Shown here: in pieces, positions 8,964 to 17,719 of the stretch
Layout: each line of letters begins with the position of its first letter
Numbering within the stretch: position 1 is the first letter of the stretch
Source of the DNA: Piscinibacter sp047600445
GTDB taxonomy: Bacteria; Pseudomonadota; Gammaproteobacteria; Burkholderiales; Burkholderiaceae_C
Assembly (NCBI RefSeq): GCF_047600445.1
Contig: NZ_JASGKT010000001.1
Coordinates: forward strand, 310,001-374,000
DNA length: 64,000 nt
Direction: 5' to 3'
The notes under the pieces: model-generated
What the model saw: only the letters and a program-made list of their open reading frames with translations
Databases searched by the model: none
What the model was told of the DNA's origin: nothing
Made by a program: the position numbers and the translations under genes

Positions 8964-9431
8964 ATGACGAAGTTCCTGCCCGCGCTGGCGCTCGCCGCCT
9001 GCGCCCTTGCCGCCCACGCCGACGAGATCGGCGAGGTCGACACCGTCTTCAAGCTGATCGGGCCCGACCACAAGATCGTCGTCGACGCCTACGACGACCC
9101 CGGCGTGGCCGGCGTCACCTGCTACGTGTCGCGCGCCAAGACCGGCGGCATCAAGGGCGGCCTGGGGCTGGCCGAGGACAAGGCCGAAGCCTCGATCGCC
9201 TGCCGCCAGACCGGCCCGATCTCCTTCCCCAAGCCGCTGCGCGCGCAGGAGGAGATGTTCAACGAGCGCATCTCGCTGGTGTTCAAGAAGCTGCGCGTGG
9301 TGCGCATGGTCGACAAGGCGCGCAACACGCTGGTCTACCTGACCTACTCCGACCGCGTCATCGAAGGCTCGCCGCAGAACAGCGTGACCGCCGTGCCGGT
9401 GGACCGCGCCACGGTGATTCCGCTGCGCTGA
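8964..9431 (+). CDS. creA: CreA family protein
   Basis: A 155-residue exported protein of the CreA family (unknown function, found as an orphan or beside creBCD in enterobacteria). A signal peptide (MTKFLPALALAACALAAHA) is followed by the family core: DEIGEVDTVFKLIGPDHKIV, DDPGVAGVTCYVSRAKTGGI, AEASIACRQTGPI and RVVRMVDKARNTLVYLTYSD. The three-Cys pattern and the VDTVFK motif identify it. CACGGAGG precedes the ATG. It is convergent with pntB, 23 bases away. No creBCD genes are nearby. Confidence 0.9.
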   Translation: MTKFLPALALAACALAAHADEIGEVDTVFKLIGPDHKIVVDAYDDPGVAGVTCYVSRAKTGGIKGGLGLAEDKAEASIACRQTGPISFPKPLRAQEEMFNERISLVFKKLRVVRMVDKARNTLVYLTYSDRVIEGSPQNSVTAVPVDRATVIPLR

Positions 9432-9454
9432 GCGGCGGCCCGCGGCGGCGCCCC

Positions 9455-10870
9455 TCACCCGTTCAACGCCGCCTGCACCTCGTCGAGCATCTTCTTCGCG
9501 TCGCCGAACAGCATGCGGTTGTTGTCCTTGTAGAAGAGCGGGTTGTCGACGCCGGCGTAGCCCGAGGCCATGCTGCGCTTCATCACGATCGAGGTGCGCG
9601 CCTTCCACACCTCGAGCACCGGCATGCCGGCGATCGGGCTGGCGGGGTCTTCCTGCGCGGCCGGGTTCACGATGTCGTTGGCGCCGATCACCATCGCCAC
9701 GTCGGTGTCGGGGAAGTCGGCGTTGATCTCGTCCATCTCCAGCACGATGTCGTAGGGCACCTTGGCCTCGGCCAGCAGCACGTTCATGTGCCCCGGCATG
9801 CGCCCGGCCACCGGGTGGATGCCGAAGCGCACGTTCACGCCCTTGGCGCGCAGGATCTTCGTGATCTCGTTGACGACGTGCTGCGCCTGCGCCACCGCCA
9901 TGCCGTAGCCCGGCACGATGACGACGTTCTTGGCCTCCTTCAGCAGCTCGGCGGTCTCCGCCGCGCTGATCGGCGACACCTCGCCGGCGGGCTGCGCCGC
10001 GCCGCCGCCCGCGGCCGGCGCGGGCGCGCCGCCGCCGAAGCCGCCGGCGATCACGCTGACGAAGTTGCGGTTCATCGCGCGGCACATGATGTACGACAGG
10101 ATCGCGCCCGAGGAGCCGACCAGCGCGCCGATGACGATCAGCAAATCGTTGCCGAGCATGAAGCCGGTGGCCGCCGCGGCCCAGCCCGAGTAGCTGTTGA
10201 GCATCGAGACGACCACCGGCATGTCGGCGCCGCCGATGGCCATCACCATGTGCACGCCGAACAGCAGCGCGATCACCGTCATCACCAGCAGCGGCACCAT
10301 GCCGGACTGCACGTCGTGCGCCTGCAGGAAGACGCGGCCGAGCCAGACCACCACCAGCAGCGCGGCCAGGTTCAGCCAGTGCCGAGCGGGCAGCAGCAGC
10401 GGCTTGCCGCCGATCTTGCCCGACAGCTTGCCGAAGGCGATCACCGAGCCCGAGAAGGTGATGGCGCCGATCAGGATGCCGATGTAGACCTCGCCCTCGT
10501 GGATGGATTTCTCGGCCGGCGAGGCGAAGGTGATCGAGGTGTCGACGTAGCTGGCGAAGCCGACCAGGCAGGCCGCCAGGCCCACCAGGCTGTGCATCAG
10601 CGCGACCAGCTCGGGCATCTGCGTCATCTGCACCTTCTTCGCCGCGACCAGGCCGATGCTGCCGCCGACCACCAGCGCGCCGACGATCCAGGCGTAGCCG
10701 GCCGGCGTGACGCGCGGGCCGAGCACGGTGGCCAGCACGGCGATGGTCATGCCGATGATGCCGAACAGGTTGCCGCGGCGCGCGGTCTCGGGGTTGGCGA
10801 GTCCGCCGAGGCTGAGGATGAAGAGGATGGTGGCGCCGATGTAGGCGACGGTGGCCAGGCTCGAAGTCAT
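9455..10870 (-). CDS. pntB: NAD(P) transhydrogenase subunit beta
   Basis: Membrane subunit of proton-translocating transhydrogenase, which makes NADPH from NADH using the proton gradient. The 471-residue chain has about nine N-terminal membrane helices (residues ~1-270), then the soluble NADP(H)-binding dIII domain with PGYGMAVAQAQHVV, HPVAGRMPGHMNVLLAEA, MVIGANDIVNPAA and VMKRSMASGYAGVDNPLF. ATG at 10870 is used; an in-frame GTG two codons upstream is possible but sits inside the GGGAG-rich ribosome site. It starts 10 bases after pntA stops, so the two form one operon. Confidence 0.97.
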   Translation of the reverse strand: MTSSLATVAYIGATILFILSLGGLANPETARRGNLFGIIGMTIAVLATVLGPRVTPAGYAWIVGALVVGGSIGLVAAKKVQMTQMPELVALMHSLVGLAACLVGFASYVDTSITFASPAEKSIHEGEVYIGILIGAITFSGSVIAFGKLSGKIGGKPLLLPARHWLNLAALLVVVWLGRVFLQAHDVQSGMVPLLVMTVIALLFGVHMVMAIGGADMPVVVSMLNSYSGWAAAATGFMLGNDLLIVIGALVGSSGAILSYIMCRAMNRNFVSVIAGGFGGGAPAPAAGGGAAQPAGEVSPISAAETAELLKEAKNVVIVPGYGMAVAQAQHVVNEITKILRAKGVNVRFGIHPVAGRMPGHMNVLLAEAKVPYDIVLEMDEINADFPDTDVAMVIGANDIVNPAAQEDPASPIAGMPVLEVWKARTSIVMKRSMASGYAGVDNPLFYKDNNRMLFGDAKKMLDEVQAALNG

Positions 10871-10880
10871 CTCCACTCCC

Positions 10881-12464
10881 TCACTTGCGGAACATCGCCA
10901 GCATGCGCCGCGTCACCGCGAAGCCGCCGAACATGTTGATGGCCGTGAGCACGAGCGCGAGCACGGCCATGCCCAGGATCAGCCCCGAGGGCCGGTCGGC
11001 CCCGGCGCCGTCCAGCGGCGGCGCGATCTGGATCAGCGCGCCGATGGCGATGATCGACGAGATCGCGTTGGTCACGCTCATCAGCGGCGTGTGCAGCGAG
11101 GGCGTCACGTTCCAGATCACCATGTAGCCGATGAAGCAGGCCAGCACGAACACCGTGAAGTGCGACAGGAACGAGGCCGGCGCGAACAGGCCGACGACCA
11201 GCAGCGCGGCCGCGCCGATGGCGAAGGTCGTCACCAGCGCCTTGGCCGACATCGGCTCGCCGGCGCCGTGGCCGTGGCCCTTGGCGGCCGGCGCCGCCGC
11301 GGCGCTCGCCTTGGGCTTGGGCGCCGCGGCCGGCAGCTTCAACGGCGGCGGCGGCCAGGTGACGGTGCCGTCCTTGATGACCGTCAGGCCGCGGATCGCG
11401 TCGTCGTCCATGTTGACGTCGACCTTGCCGTCCTTGGCCTTGCACAGCTCCTCGGTCAGGCGCAGCAGGTTGTTCGAGTACAGCGTCGACGACTGCTTGG
11501 CCAGCCGGCTGGCCAGGTCGGTGTAGCCGACGATGGTGACGCCGTGCTTGACCACCGCCCGGCCGGGTTCGGTCAGCTCGCAGTTGCCGCCCTGCTCGGC
11601 CGCCATGTCGACGATGACGCTGCCGGGCTTCATGCTGCGGACCATCTCGGCGGTGATCAGCCGGGGCGCGGGCTTGCCCGGGATCAGCGCGGTGGTGATG
11701 ATGATGTCGCACTCCCTGGCCTGCTGCGCGTACATCTCGCGCTGCGCCTGCTGGAAGCCCTCGCTCATCACCTTGGCGTAGCCACCGCCGCCCGAGCCTT
11801 CTTCCTCGTAGTCGACCTTGACGAACTCGCCGCCCAGCGAGACGACCTGGTCGGCCACCTCGGCGCGCGTGTCGTTGGCGCGCACGATCGCGCCCAGGCC
11901 GGCGGCCGTGCCGATCGCGGCCAGGCCCGCCACGCCGGCGCCGGCGATGAACACCTTGGCCGGCGGGATCTTGCCGGCGGCGGTGATCTGGCCGTTGAAG
12001 TAGCGGCCGAAGGCGTTGGCCGCCTCGATCACCGCGCGGTAGCCGCTGACGCCGGCCATCGAGGTCAGCGCGTCCATCTTCTGCGCGCGCGAGAGCTGGC
12101 GCGGCAGCGAGTCGATGGCCAGCACGGTGGCCTTCTTCGCGGCGAGCTGCTGCATCAGCTCGGGGTTCTGCGCCGGCCAGACGAAGCCGACCAGCATGCC
12201 GCCCTCGCGCATCAGGCCCACTTCTTCCGCGCTCGGCGGGCGCACCTTGAAGACGACGTCGGCCTTGGCCCACAGCTCGGCCGCGCTGGGCAGCACCTCG
12301 GCGCCGGCGGCGCGGTAGGCCTCGTCGCTGACATTCGCCGCCTCGCCGGCGCCGCTTTGCACGGCCACCGTGAAGCCCAGCTTGACGAGCTTCTCGACCA
12401 CCTCCGGCACGGTGGCGACGCGCTTTTCCCCAGCCGCTGTCTCCAGCGGGACTCCAATCAGCAT
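10881..12464 (-). CDS. pntA: NAD(P) transhydrogenase subunit alpha (single-chain type)
   Basis: NAD(H)-binding dI domain plus the alpha-type membrane helices in one 527-residue chain, as in E. coli; many proteobacteria split these into PntAA and PntAB. dI begins MLIGVPLETAAGEKRVATVP and contains VFIAGAGVAGLAAIGTA and VRANDTRAEVADQV. It is joined by an Ala/Pro/Lys/His-rich linker (about residues 388-415, including GHGHGAG) to four membrane helices ending FGGFAVTRRMLAMFRK. AGAGGAG precedes the chosen ATG; an upstream in-frame start exists but lacks such a site. Operon with pntB. Confidence 0.97.
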   Translation of the reverse strand: MLIGVPLETAAGEKRVATVPEVVEKLVKLGFTVAVQSGAGEAANVSDEAYRAAGAEVLPSAAELWAKADVVFKVRPPSAEEVGLMREGGMLVGFVWPAQNPELMQQLAAKKATVLAIDSLPRQLSRAQKMDALTSMAGVSGYRAVIEAANAFGRYFNGQITAAGKIPPAKVFIAGAGVAGLAAIGTAAGLGAIVRANDTRAEVADQVVSLGGEFVKVDYEEEGSGGGGYAKVMSEGFQQAQREMYAQQARECDIIITTALIPGKPAPRLITAEMVRSMKPGSVIVDMAAEQGGNCELTEPGRAVVKHGVTIVGYTDLASRLAKQSSTLYSNNLLRLTEELCKAKDGKVDVNMDDDAIRGLTVIKDGTVTWPPPPLKLPAAAPKPKASAAAAPAAKGHGHGAGEPMSAKALVTTFAIGAAALLVVGLFAPASFLSHFTVFVLACFIGYMVIWNVTPSLHTPLMSVTNAISSIIAIGALIQIAPPLDGAGADRPSGLILGMAVLALVLTAINMFGGFAVTRRMLAMFRK

Positions 12465-12517
12465 GGTCTGCTCCTCTCGGTCCTCGTTATGGGTGGATTC
12501 TGGCATTCTCTGCGGCC

Positions 12518-13015
12518 ATGACCGAACGTTGGAAGCCCAGCGTCACCGTCGCGGCGATCATCGAGCGCGACGGCCGCTACCTGCTCGTCGAGGAACACAC
12601 GTCCGAAGGCCTGAGGCTCAACAACCCGGCCGGCCACCTCGACCCCGGCGAAAGCCCGCAGCAAGGCGTGGTGCGCGAGGCCCTGGAGGAGACCGCGCGC
12701 GCCTTCACGCCCGGCCACCTGGTCGGCGTGTACCTCTCGCGCTTCCAGCGCCCGGCCACCGGCGAAGACGTGACCTACCTGCGCCTGGCCTTCGGCGGCA
12801 CGGTGGGCGAGCCCGACCCGGCGCGCGCGCTCGACGCGGGCATCGTGCGCACGCTGTGGATGACGCTGGCCGAAGTGCGCGCCAGCCGCGAGCGCCACCG
12901 CAGCGCGCTGGTGCTGCGCTGCATCGAGGACCACGCCGCCGGCGCGCGGCTGCCGCTGGCGGCCATCCACACCGACGCCAGCGTGCGCGCGCCGGAGATC
13001 AAGCGCGCCGGATAA
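12518..13015 (+). CDS. NUDIX hydrolase, NudJ-like
   Basis: A 165-residue NUDIX pyrophosphohydrolase. The Nudix box is intact (GHLDPGESPQQGVVREALEE, then T), giving the Mg-binding REALEE glutamates. N terminus SVTVAAIIERDGRYLLVEE and the position directly before mnmA match E. coli nudJ-mnmA, where NudJ hydrolyses thiamine pyrophosphate and nucleoside di/triphosphates. It ends 8 bases before the mnmA ATG. The family is certain; the NudJ assignment rests on gene order and overall pattern. Confidence 0.88.
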   Translation: MTERWKPSVTVAAIIERDGRYLLVEEHTSEGLRLNNPAGHLDPGESPQQGVVREALEETARAFTPGHLVGVYLSRFQRPATGEDVTYLRLAFGGTVGEPDPARALDAGIVRTLWMTLAEVRASRERHRSALVLRCIEDHAAGARLPLAAIHTDASVRAPEIKRAG

Positions 13016-13023
13016 TCGCCTCC

Positions 13024-14136
13024 ATGGGCAAGAAGCTGCGGGTCGTCGTCGGTCTGTCCGGCGGGGTCGACTCCGCCGTGAGCGCATGGCTGCTCAAGCG
13101 GCAGGGCCACGAGGTGGTCGGCATCTTCATGAAGAACTGGGAGGACGACGACGATTCGGCGTACTGCTCGAGCAACGTCGACTTCGTCGACGCGGCGGCG
13201 GTGGCCGACGTGATCGGCATCGAGATCGAGCACGTCAACTTCGCCGCCGACTACAAGGACCGCGTCTTCGCCGAGTTCCTGCGCGAATACCAGGCCGGCC
13301 GCACGCCCAACCCCGACGTGCTGTGCAACGCCGAGATCAAGTTCAAGGCCTTTCTCGACCACGCGATGCGCCTGGGCGCGCAGAAGATCGCCACCGGGCA
13401 CTACGCGCGCGTGCGTGAGCGCGAAGGGACGTTCGAGCTGCTCAAGGGCCTGGACCCGCTGAAGGACCAGAGCTACTTCCTGCACCGGCTGAACCAGGCG
13501 CAACTGGCCCGCACGATGTTCCCGATCGGCGAGCTGCCCAAGACCGAGGTGCGCCGCATCGCCGCCGAGATCGGCCTGCCGAACGCGAAGAAGAAGGACT
13601 CCACCGGCATCTGCTTCATCGGCGAGCGGCCGTTCCGCGAATTCCTCAACCGCTACCTCGCCAACCAGCCCGGGCCGATCAAGGACGACCGCGGCCGCAC
13701 GATCGGCGAGCACGTCGGCCTGTCGTTCTACACGCTGGGCCAGCGCAAGGGCATCGGCATCGGCGGGCTGAAGGAGCGCGGCGCGGCCAGGGGCGGCAGC
13801 GAGCACGCGCCCTGGTTCGCGGCGCGCAAGGACATGGCGAGCAACACGCTGTACGCCGTGCAGGGCCACGAGCACCCGTGGCTGCTGTCGGGCGCGCTGC
13901 GCGCCGACGACGCGAGCTGGGTGGCCGGCACGGCGCCGCCGGCCGGCGCCTGCGGCGCGAAGACGCGCTACCGCCAGGCCGATGCGCCGTGCCGCTTCGA
14001 GCGCGGCGCCGCGGCGGGCGGGTTCACGCTGCGCTTCGACGAGCCGCAATGGGCCGTGACGCCGGGGCAGTCGGCGGTGCTGTACGACGGCGAGGTGTGC
14101 CTCGGCGGCGGGGTGATCGCGCAGGCGCTGGATTGA
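13024..14136 (+). CDS. mnmA: tRNA-specific 2-thiouridylase MnmA
   Basis: Installs the 2-thio group on the wobble uridine of tRNA Lys, Glu and Gln, using ATP and sulfur relayed from IscS/TusE. The 370-residue protein has the PP-loop GLSGGVDSAVSA (residues 10-21), the nucleophile Cys101 in NPDVLCNAEIKFK, and the sulfur-accepting Cys197 in DSTGICFIGERPFREF. The C-terminal beta-barrel (LGQRKGIGIGG, RYRQADAPCRFE) is complete. The ATG at 13024 gives the family-typical N terminus MGKKLRVVVGLSGG. A GGATAAT sequence 8-14 bases before it could be a -10 element giving a very short leader. The gene converges on the CAP gene with 3 bases between stops. Confidence 0.97.
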   Translation: MGKKLRVVVGLSGGVDSAVSAWLLKRQGHEVVGIFMKNWEDDDDSAYCSSNVDFVDAAAVADVIGIEIEHVNFAADYKDRVFAEFLREYQAGRTPNPDVLCNAEIKFKAFLDHAMRLGAQKIATGHYARVREREGTFELLKGLDPLKDQSYFLHRLNQAQLARTMFPIGELPKTEVRRIAAEIGLPNAKKKDSTGICFIGERPFREFLNRYLANQPGPIKDDRGRTIGEHVGLSFYTLGQRKGIGIGGLKERGAARGGSEHAPWFAARKDMASNTLYAVQGHEHPWLLSGALRADDASWVAGTAPPAGACGAKTRYRQADAPCRFERGAAAGGFTLRFDEPQWAVTPGQSAVLYDGEVCLGGGVIAQALD

Positions 14137-14139
14137 GGC

Positions 14140-14760
14140 TCAGCGCGGGCGCGCCAGGTCCATCGTCCAGTAGTTGCCGTAGCGGTTGGCCGCCGTGCCC
14201 TTGACGCAGGCCACGCCGAGCTGCGTGAAGTTCGGGTTCATGAGGTTGGCGCAGTGGCCGTCGCTGCCGATCCAGCCTTCGATCACGCTGTTGACCGTGC
14301 CGTAGCCGGCCGCGATGTTCTCGCCCAGGCCGCTCCACGCGTAGCCGGTGGCTTCGACGCGCGAACGCATCGTGCTGCCGTTCGAGCCGGTGTGCGAGAA
14401 GAAGTTGTTCGCCACCATGTCGAGCGAATGCGCCGTGGCCGCCGCGGCGAGCTGCGTGTTCCAGGCCAGCGCGCCGGCCGGCGCGAAGCGGCCGCTCGCA
14501 CCGCAGTCCGCGCCGGCGGCGCGTAGCTGGTTGACACGTGCGAGCGCGCTGGCGGCGAAGTCGGGCAACGCGCAGTTGGCGTCGGCCGAGGGCGGCGCGG
14601 GTGAGGGGGGCGCGGGGGCAGGTACCGGTGCGGGCGCGGCTGCATCCGCCGAGGGCGCGGGCGCATCGCTGCCGCCGCCACCGCCGCAGGCCGCCACCAC
14701 GGCGGCCAGCCACAGGCTGGCCAGCCGCGCGGGGCCTTGGTGTTTCGAGCTTGTTGACAT
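14140..14760 (-). CDS. CAP/SCP-domain lipoprotein
   Basis: A 206-residue exported protein. A lipobox (VAAC, Cys25) follows a hydrophobic signal, then a Gly run and an Ala/Pro-rich spacer (about residues 26-58). The rest is a CAP (cysteine-rich secretory protein/PR-1) domain with VNQLRAAGADCG, ALAWNTQLAAAATAHSLDM, NNFFSHTGSNG, GENIAAGYGT and NPNFTQLGVACV; the two His and Glu of the CAP cavity are visible (AHSLDM, FFSHTG, GENIA, GHCANLMN). Bacterial CAP proteins are mostly of unknown role, some bind lipids or are secreted proteases-like factors. No operon partner. Confidence 0.9.
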   Translation of the reverse strand: MSTSSKHQGPARLASLWLAAVVAACGGGGGSDAPAPSADAAAPAPVPAPAPPSPAPPSADANCALPDFAASALARVNQLRAAGADCGASGRFAPAGALAWNTQLAAAATAHSLDMVANNFFSHTGSNGSTMRSRVEATGYAWSGLGENIAAGYGTVNSVIEGWIGSDGHCANLMNPNFTQLGVACVKGTAANRYGNYWTMDLARPR

Positions 14761-14864
14761 GGCGCGGCAAGGCTAGCGAGCGCACCGCGCCAAGGGGGTG
14801 AAGAACGGTAAGCAGTGGATCGGGCCGCTTCGGGCGGCCCGCGCCGGCGGCGACCGCTGCGGAA

Positions 14865-15353
14865 TCAGAACGGAATGTCGTCGTCCATCGCATCGAAGCC
14901 CGTGGCCGGCTTGGCCGCCGGCTTGCTCGCCGCCGGGCGGGCCGCCGGGGCGGAACGCTGCGGGCGCTCGGCGTAGTCGTCGCCGCCACGCTCGTCGCCG
15001 GCGCCGCCACCCATGCCTTCGCGGCCGCCGAGCATCTGCATCTCGGTGGCGATGATCTCGGTGGTGTACTGGTCCTTGCCTTCCTTGTCCTGCCACTTGC
15101 GGGTCTTCAGGCGGCCCTCGACGTACACCGAGCGGCCCTTCTTCAAATATTCACCGGCGATCTCGGCCAGGCGGTCGTAGAACACCACGCGGTGCCATTC
15201 GGTCTCTTCCTGGCGCTCGCCGGAATCCTTGCTCTTCCACTGCCGCGTGCTGGCCACGCTGACGTTGCAGACCGCGTTGCCGTTCGGCGTGTAGCGCACC
15301 TCGGGGTCGCGGCCGAGGTTGCCGATGATCATCACTTTGTTCAACGAGGCCAT
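14865..15353 (-). CDS. ssb: Single-stranded DNA-binding protein
   Basis: Binds and protects ssDNA in replication, recombination and repair. The 162-residue protein has an OB fold starting ASLNKVMIIGNLGRDPE, with WHRVVFYDRLAEIAGEYLKK and SVYVEGRLKTRKWQDKEG, then a Gly/Ala/Pro-rich linker and the conserved acidic tip DAMDDDIPF, which docks RecQ, PriA and other partners. The start at 15353 is used because the longer frame lacks a ribosome site and homologues begin MASLNKV. In many Betaproteobacteria ssb adjoins uvrA; here uvrA is 13 kb away. Confidence 0.97.
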   Translation of the reverse strand: MASLNKVMIIGNLGRDPEVRYTPNGNAVCNVSVASTRQWKSKDSGERQEETEWHRVVFYDRLAEIAGEYLKKGRSVYVEGRLKTRKWQDKEGKDQYTTEIIATEMQMLGGREGMGGGAGDERGGDDYAERPQRSAPAARPAASKPAAKPATGFDAMDDDIPF

Positions 15354-15577
15354 GGCGCTCTCCGCTTCTGCTGTTTGGGGGCAATCTTCCCGTCCAGTTT
15401 GCCCGACTGTGTCGAAGCTTACCCCACCGAGCACCACGGCTGGGATTCAGCGGCGCTGGATGTGCCCGCGCGGCGTCCAGGCCAGCACCACGGGCGAGGA
15501 GCCTGATCCATGGCGGGCACGGAGAAGCGTGCCCCGGCCGAAGTTGCGGCTCCTGCCCAACGCCGCCCGCCGCGGGA

Positions 15578-16558
15578 TCACTCGACCTTGATGCCGGCCG
15601 CCTTCACGACCGATCCCCACAGGGCGCCTTCGTCCCTGATGAGCTTCTGAGTCTCTTCGGGGCTTCTCAGCATGGGCTCGAATCCGAGTTCGTTGAGTCG
15701 ACGCACGACAGCGGGATGGCTCAATGCCGCGCTCACCTCGGCGTGGAGGCGCTGGACGACAGCGTCGGGCGTACCCGCGCGAGCCACCAATGCCCACCAC
15801 GGGGACATTTTCACGGTCGGCAGGCCCTGCTCGGACATGGTCGGGACTTCCGGCAGGAACTTGTTGCGCTGCATGTCCGCAATGGCGATCGCCTTGACCT
15901 TGCCGGCTTTCGCGAGCGGCGCGACGGCGCCCACGTTTTCGAACATGAAGTCCACTTCCTCGGCCATGACCCCCTGGACCGCGGCGGCAGTCCCCTTGTA
16001 GGGAACGTGCTGAAAGTTCGCGTTGGCTTGCGAGCGCAGCATCTCGCTCAACATGTGGCTGCCGGTACCGATGCCCGGCGACGAGAACTGGACGGACTTC
16101 TGCGCGGTTGCCTTGGCGAGCAGTTGCTTGACGCTGGCGATCGGACTTGCCGCCGGCACGACCAGCACCATGCTGGCACTCATCAAGGTCGAGATGCCCT
16201 GGAAGTCCTTGAGCGGGTCGAAGGTCAGCTTGGCATAGAGCGAGGGATTGATCGAAAGCGCACCCACATCGCCGACAAACAGGGTGTACCCGTCGGCCGG
16301 GGCCTGCAGCAGCGCGGAAGCGGCGATCTGCCCGCCGCCGCCCGGCCGGTTGTCGATGACGATAGGCTGGGCCATGGTCTCGCTCAGGCGTTGGCCCACC
16401 AAGCGCGTGACCGTGTCGCTGGGACCACCCGGTGGGAACGGCACGAGGATGCGCAAGGGCTTGGACGGATAGGTCTCGGCCCCGGCTGGACCGGCGCCAA
16501 GCAGCGCAAGGGCCGCGGCCGCCACGAGGGCGCGACGGGAAATTGAGGCAAGCGTCAT
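15578..16558 (-). CDS. Bug-family tripartite tricarboxylate transporter solute-binding protein
   Basis: A 326-residue periplasmic receptor of the Bug/TctC family, expected to capture a small carboxylated or aromatic compound. A signal peptide (ISRRALVAAAALALLGAGPAGA) is followed by the hallmark YPSKPLRILVPFPPGGPSDTV, VIDNRPGGGGQIAA, PADGYTLFVGD, NFQHVPYKGTAAAVQGVMA and VPTMSEQG. AGGAGA precedes the ATG at 16558. It is divergent from the catabolic genes beginning at 16739 and probably supplies their substrate or senses it; no TctA/TctB membrane partners are here, as is usual for Bug proteins. Ligand unknown. Confidence 0.93.
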   Translation of the reverse strand: MTLASISRRALVAAAALALLGAGPAGAETYPSKPLRILVPFPPGGPSDTVTRLVGQRLSETMAQPIVIDNRPGGGGQIAASALLQAPADGYTLFVGDVGALSINPSLYAKLTFDPLKDFQGISTLMSASMVLVVPAASPIASVKQLLAKATAQKSVQFSSPGIGTGSHMLSEMLRSQANANFQHVPYKGTAAAVQGVMAEEVDFMFENVGAVAPLAKAGKVKAIAIADMQRNKFLPEVPTMSEQGLPTVKMSPWWALVARAGTPDAVVQRLHAEVSAALSHPAVVRRLNELGFEPMLRSPEETQKLIRDEGALWGSVVKAAGIKVE

Positions 16559-16647
16559 CAATGTCTCCTGTTCGAATGGTTCCGCGGCTGCGGTGTCCGA
16601 GCATCCTAAGAATCGCTGCATCGCTTCGATGTGCGCTCGTCATGTCG

Positions 16648-16662
16648 TTCCGCCTGCCGGAA
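16648..16662. promoter_or_regulatory. Candidate operator palindrome in divergent intergenic region
   Basis: TTCCG-CCTGC-CGGAA, a 15-bp dyad with 5-bp perfect arms, lies between the Bug gene (starts 16558, minus) and the FAH gene (starts 16739, plus). IclR-family regulators often bind pseudo-palindromes of about this length, and an IclR gene closes the cassette. Short GC-rich palindromes arise easily by chance, so this is only a candidate. Confidence 0.25.
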
Positions 16663-16738
16663 TGGCGAAGCATGATCTGCCTGGCCGGGCGCCCCTGGAA
16701 CTACGCTGCGGGCCGATCTGCTTTTGATTGGAGATGGC

Positions 16739-17719
16739 ATGAGACTCGCGAGCTACCGGCAGGGCACACGCGACAGCATCGGCGCGGTGAACGCTGACGG
16801 CACGCAGTTGTTCGATCTGCCGAGCGCCTGGTCCGACCACATCACGTCGGCGCCCGCACCGCGCACGATGCTCGAGCTGATCGAGGCGGGCCCGGCGACG
16901 ATGGTGTCGCTTCGCCAGGCGCTGCCGGCCATCATGGCCGCTCAGCGCGGCGTGCCTATCGCCGAGGTCGCGCTACAACCGCCGGTGCGTCGGCCCTCGA
17001 AGATCGTCTGCCTCGCGCTCAACAACAGCGCGAACAGCGAACGCATCATGCAGGGTCCAAAGCACCCTGCGACGTTCATCAAGCCTGCCAGTTCGCTCAT
17101 CGGCCACGATGACTCGATCGAACTGCGCGCCGACTACGGCCGCGTGCATCCGGAGCCGGAGCTTGCAGTGATCATTGGCAAGGAAGCCAAGAACGTGCGC
17201 GCCGAGCAGGCCTACGACCACGTCTTCGGCTACACCGCGCACAACGACATCACCGGAGCCACGATGCGCGGGGAGGACACATTCCACTACCGGGCGATCC
17301 ACCCGGCCGCCGCGGGGTCGCTGGAGACGCGCTACGTCGACACCTGGGTCAGCTATCCCGGACGCTACAAAGGCAGCGACTCCTTCGGATGCATGGGGCC
17401 GTGGCTCGTCACCGCGGACGACATCGCCGACCCGCACGATCTTGCGATCGCCTGCGGGCACCAGGGACGGGTCATCACTGAGGACAACACGGCGAACCTG
17501 ACCTTCAAGACGCCGGAAGTCATCGCCTTCCTGTCGCGCTACATGACTCTGTGGCCGGGCGACATCGTGTCCATGGGCACGGCGCTGAAGAAGTCGGGCT
17601 CGGGTGGCGCTGTGCAGAATGTCGACCTCTACAACTTGGGCGGCCCCGTGACGGTGACCATCGAGCGCATCGGCACGCTCAGCAACGGCGTCCGGCGCCT
17701 GGACACGGAGCAATCGTGA
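16739..17719 (+). CDS. Fumarylacetoacetate hydrolase family protein (catabolic cassette)
   Basis: A 326-residue FAH-superfamily enzyme, first gene of the catabolic operon. The metal site is visible in HPEPELAVIIGKEAK and HNDITGATMRGED, followed by GSDSFGCMGPWLVTADDIAD and LWPGDIVSMGTAL. In meta-cleavage pathways family members act as C-C hydrolases, decarboxylases, isomerases or hydratases on ring-fission products, and here it sits directly before an extradiol dioxygenase. GGAG is placed 6 bases before the ATG at 16739. Its TGA overlaps the next gene's ATG (TGATG). It differs clearly from the FAH gene at 7.8 kb, so is not a local duplicate. Reaction not determinable. Confidence 0.9.
   Translation: MRLASYRQGTRDSIGAVNADGTQLFDLPSAWSDHITSAPAPRTMLELIEAGPATMVSLRQALPAIMAAQRGVPIAEVALQPPVRRPSKIVCLALNNSANSERIMQGPKHPATFIKPASSLIGHDDSIELRADYGRVHPEPELAVIIGKEAKNVRAEQAYDHVFGYTAHNDITGATMRGEDTFHYRAIHPAAAGSLETRYVDTWVSYPGRYKGSDSFGCMGPWLVTADDIADPHDLAIACGHQGRVITEDNTANLTFKTPEVIAFLSRYMTLWPGDIVSMGTALKKSGSGGAVQNVDLYNLGGPVTVTIERIGTLSNGVRRLDTEQS

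Noticed and set aside
15447..16673. Minus-strand open frame across the Bug gene and the gap before ssb
   Set aside because: It lies in another frame of the Bug gene and has no recognisable domain; the 224-base gap between ssb and the Bug gene shows no convincing gene.
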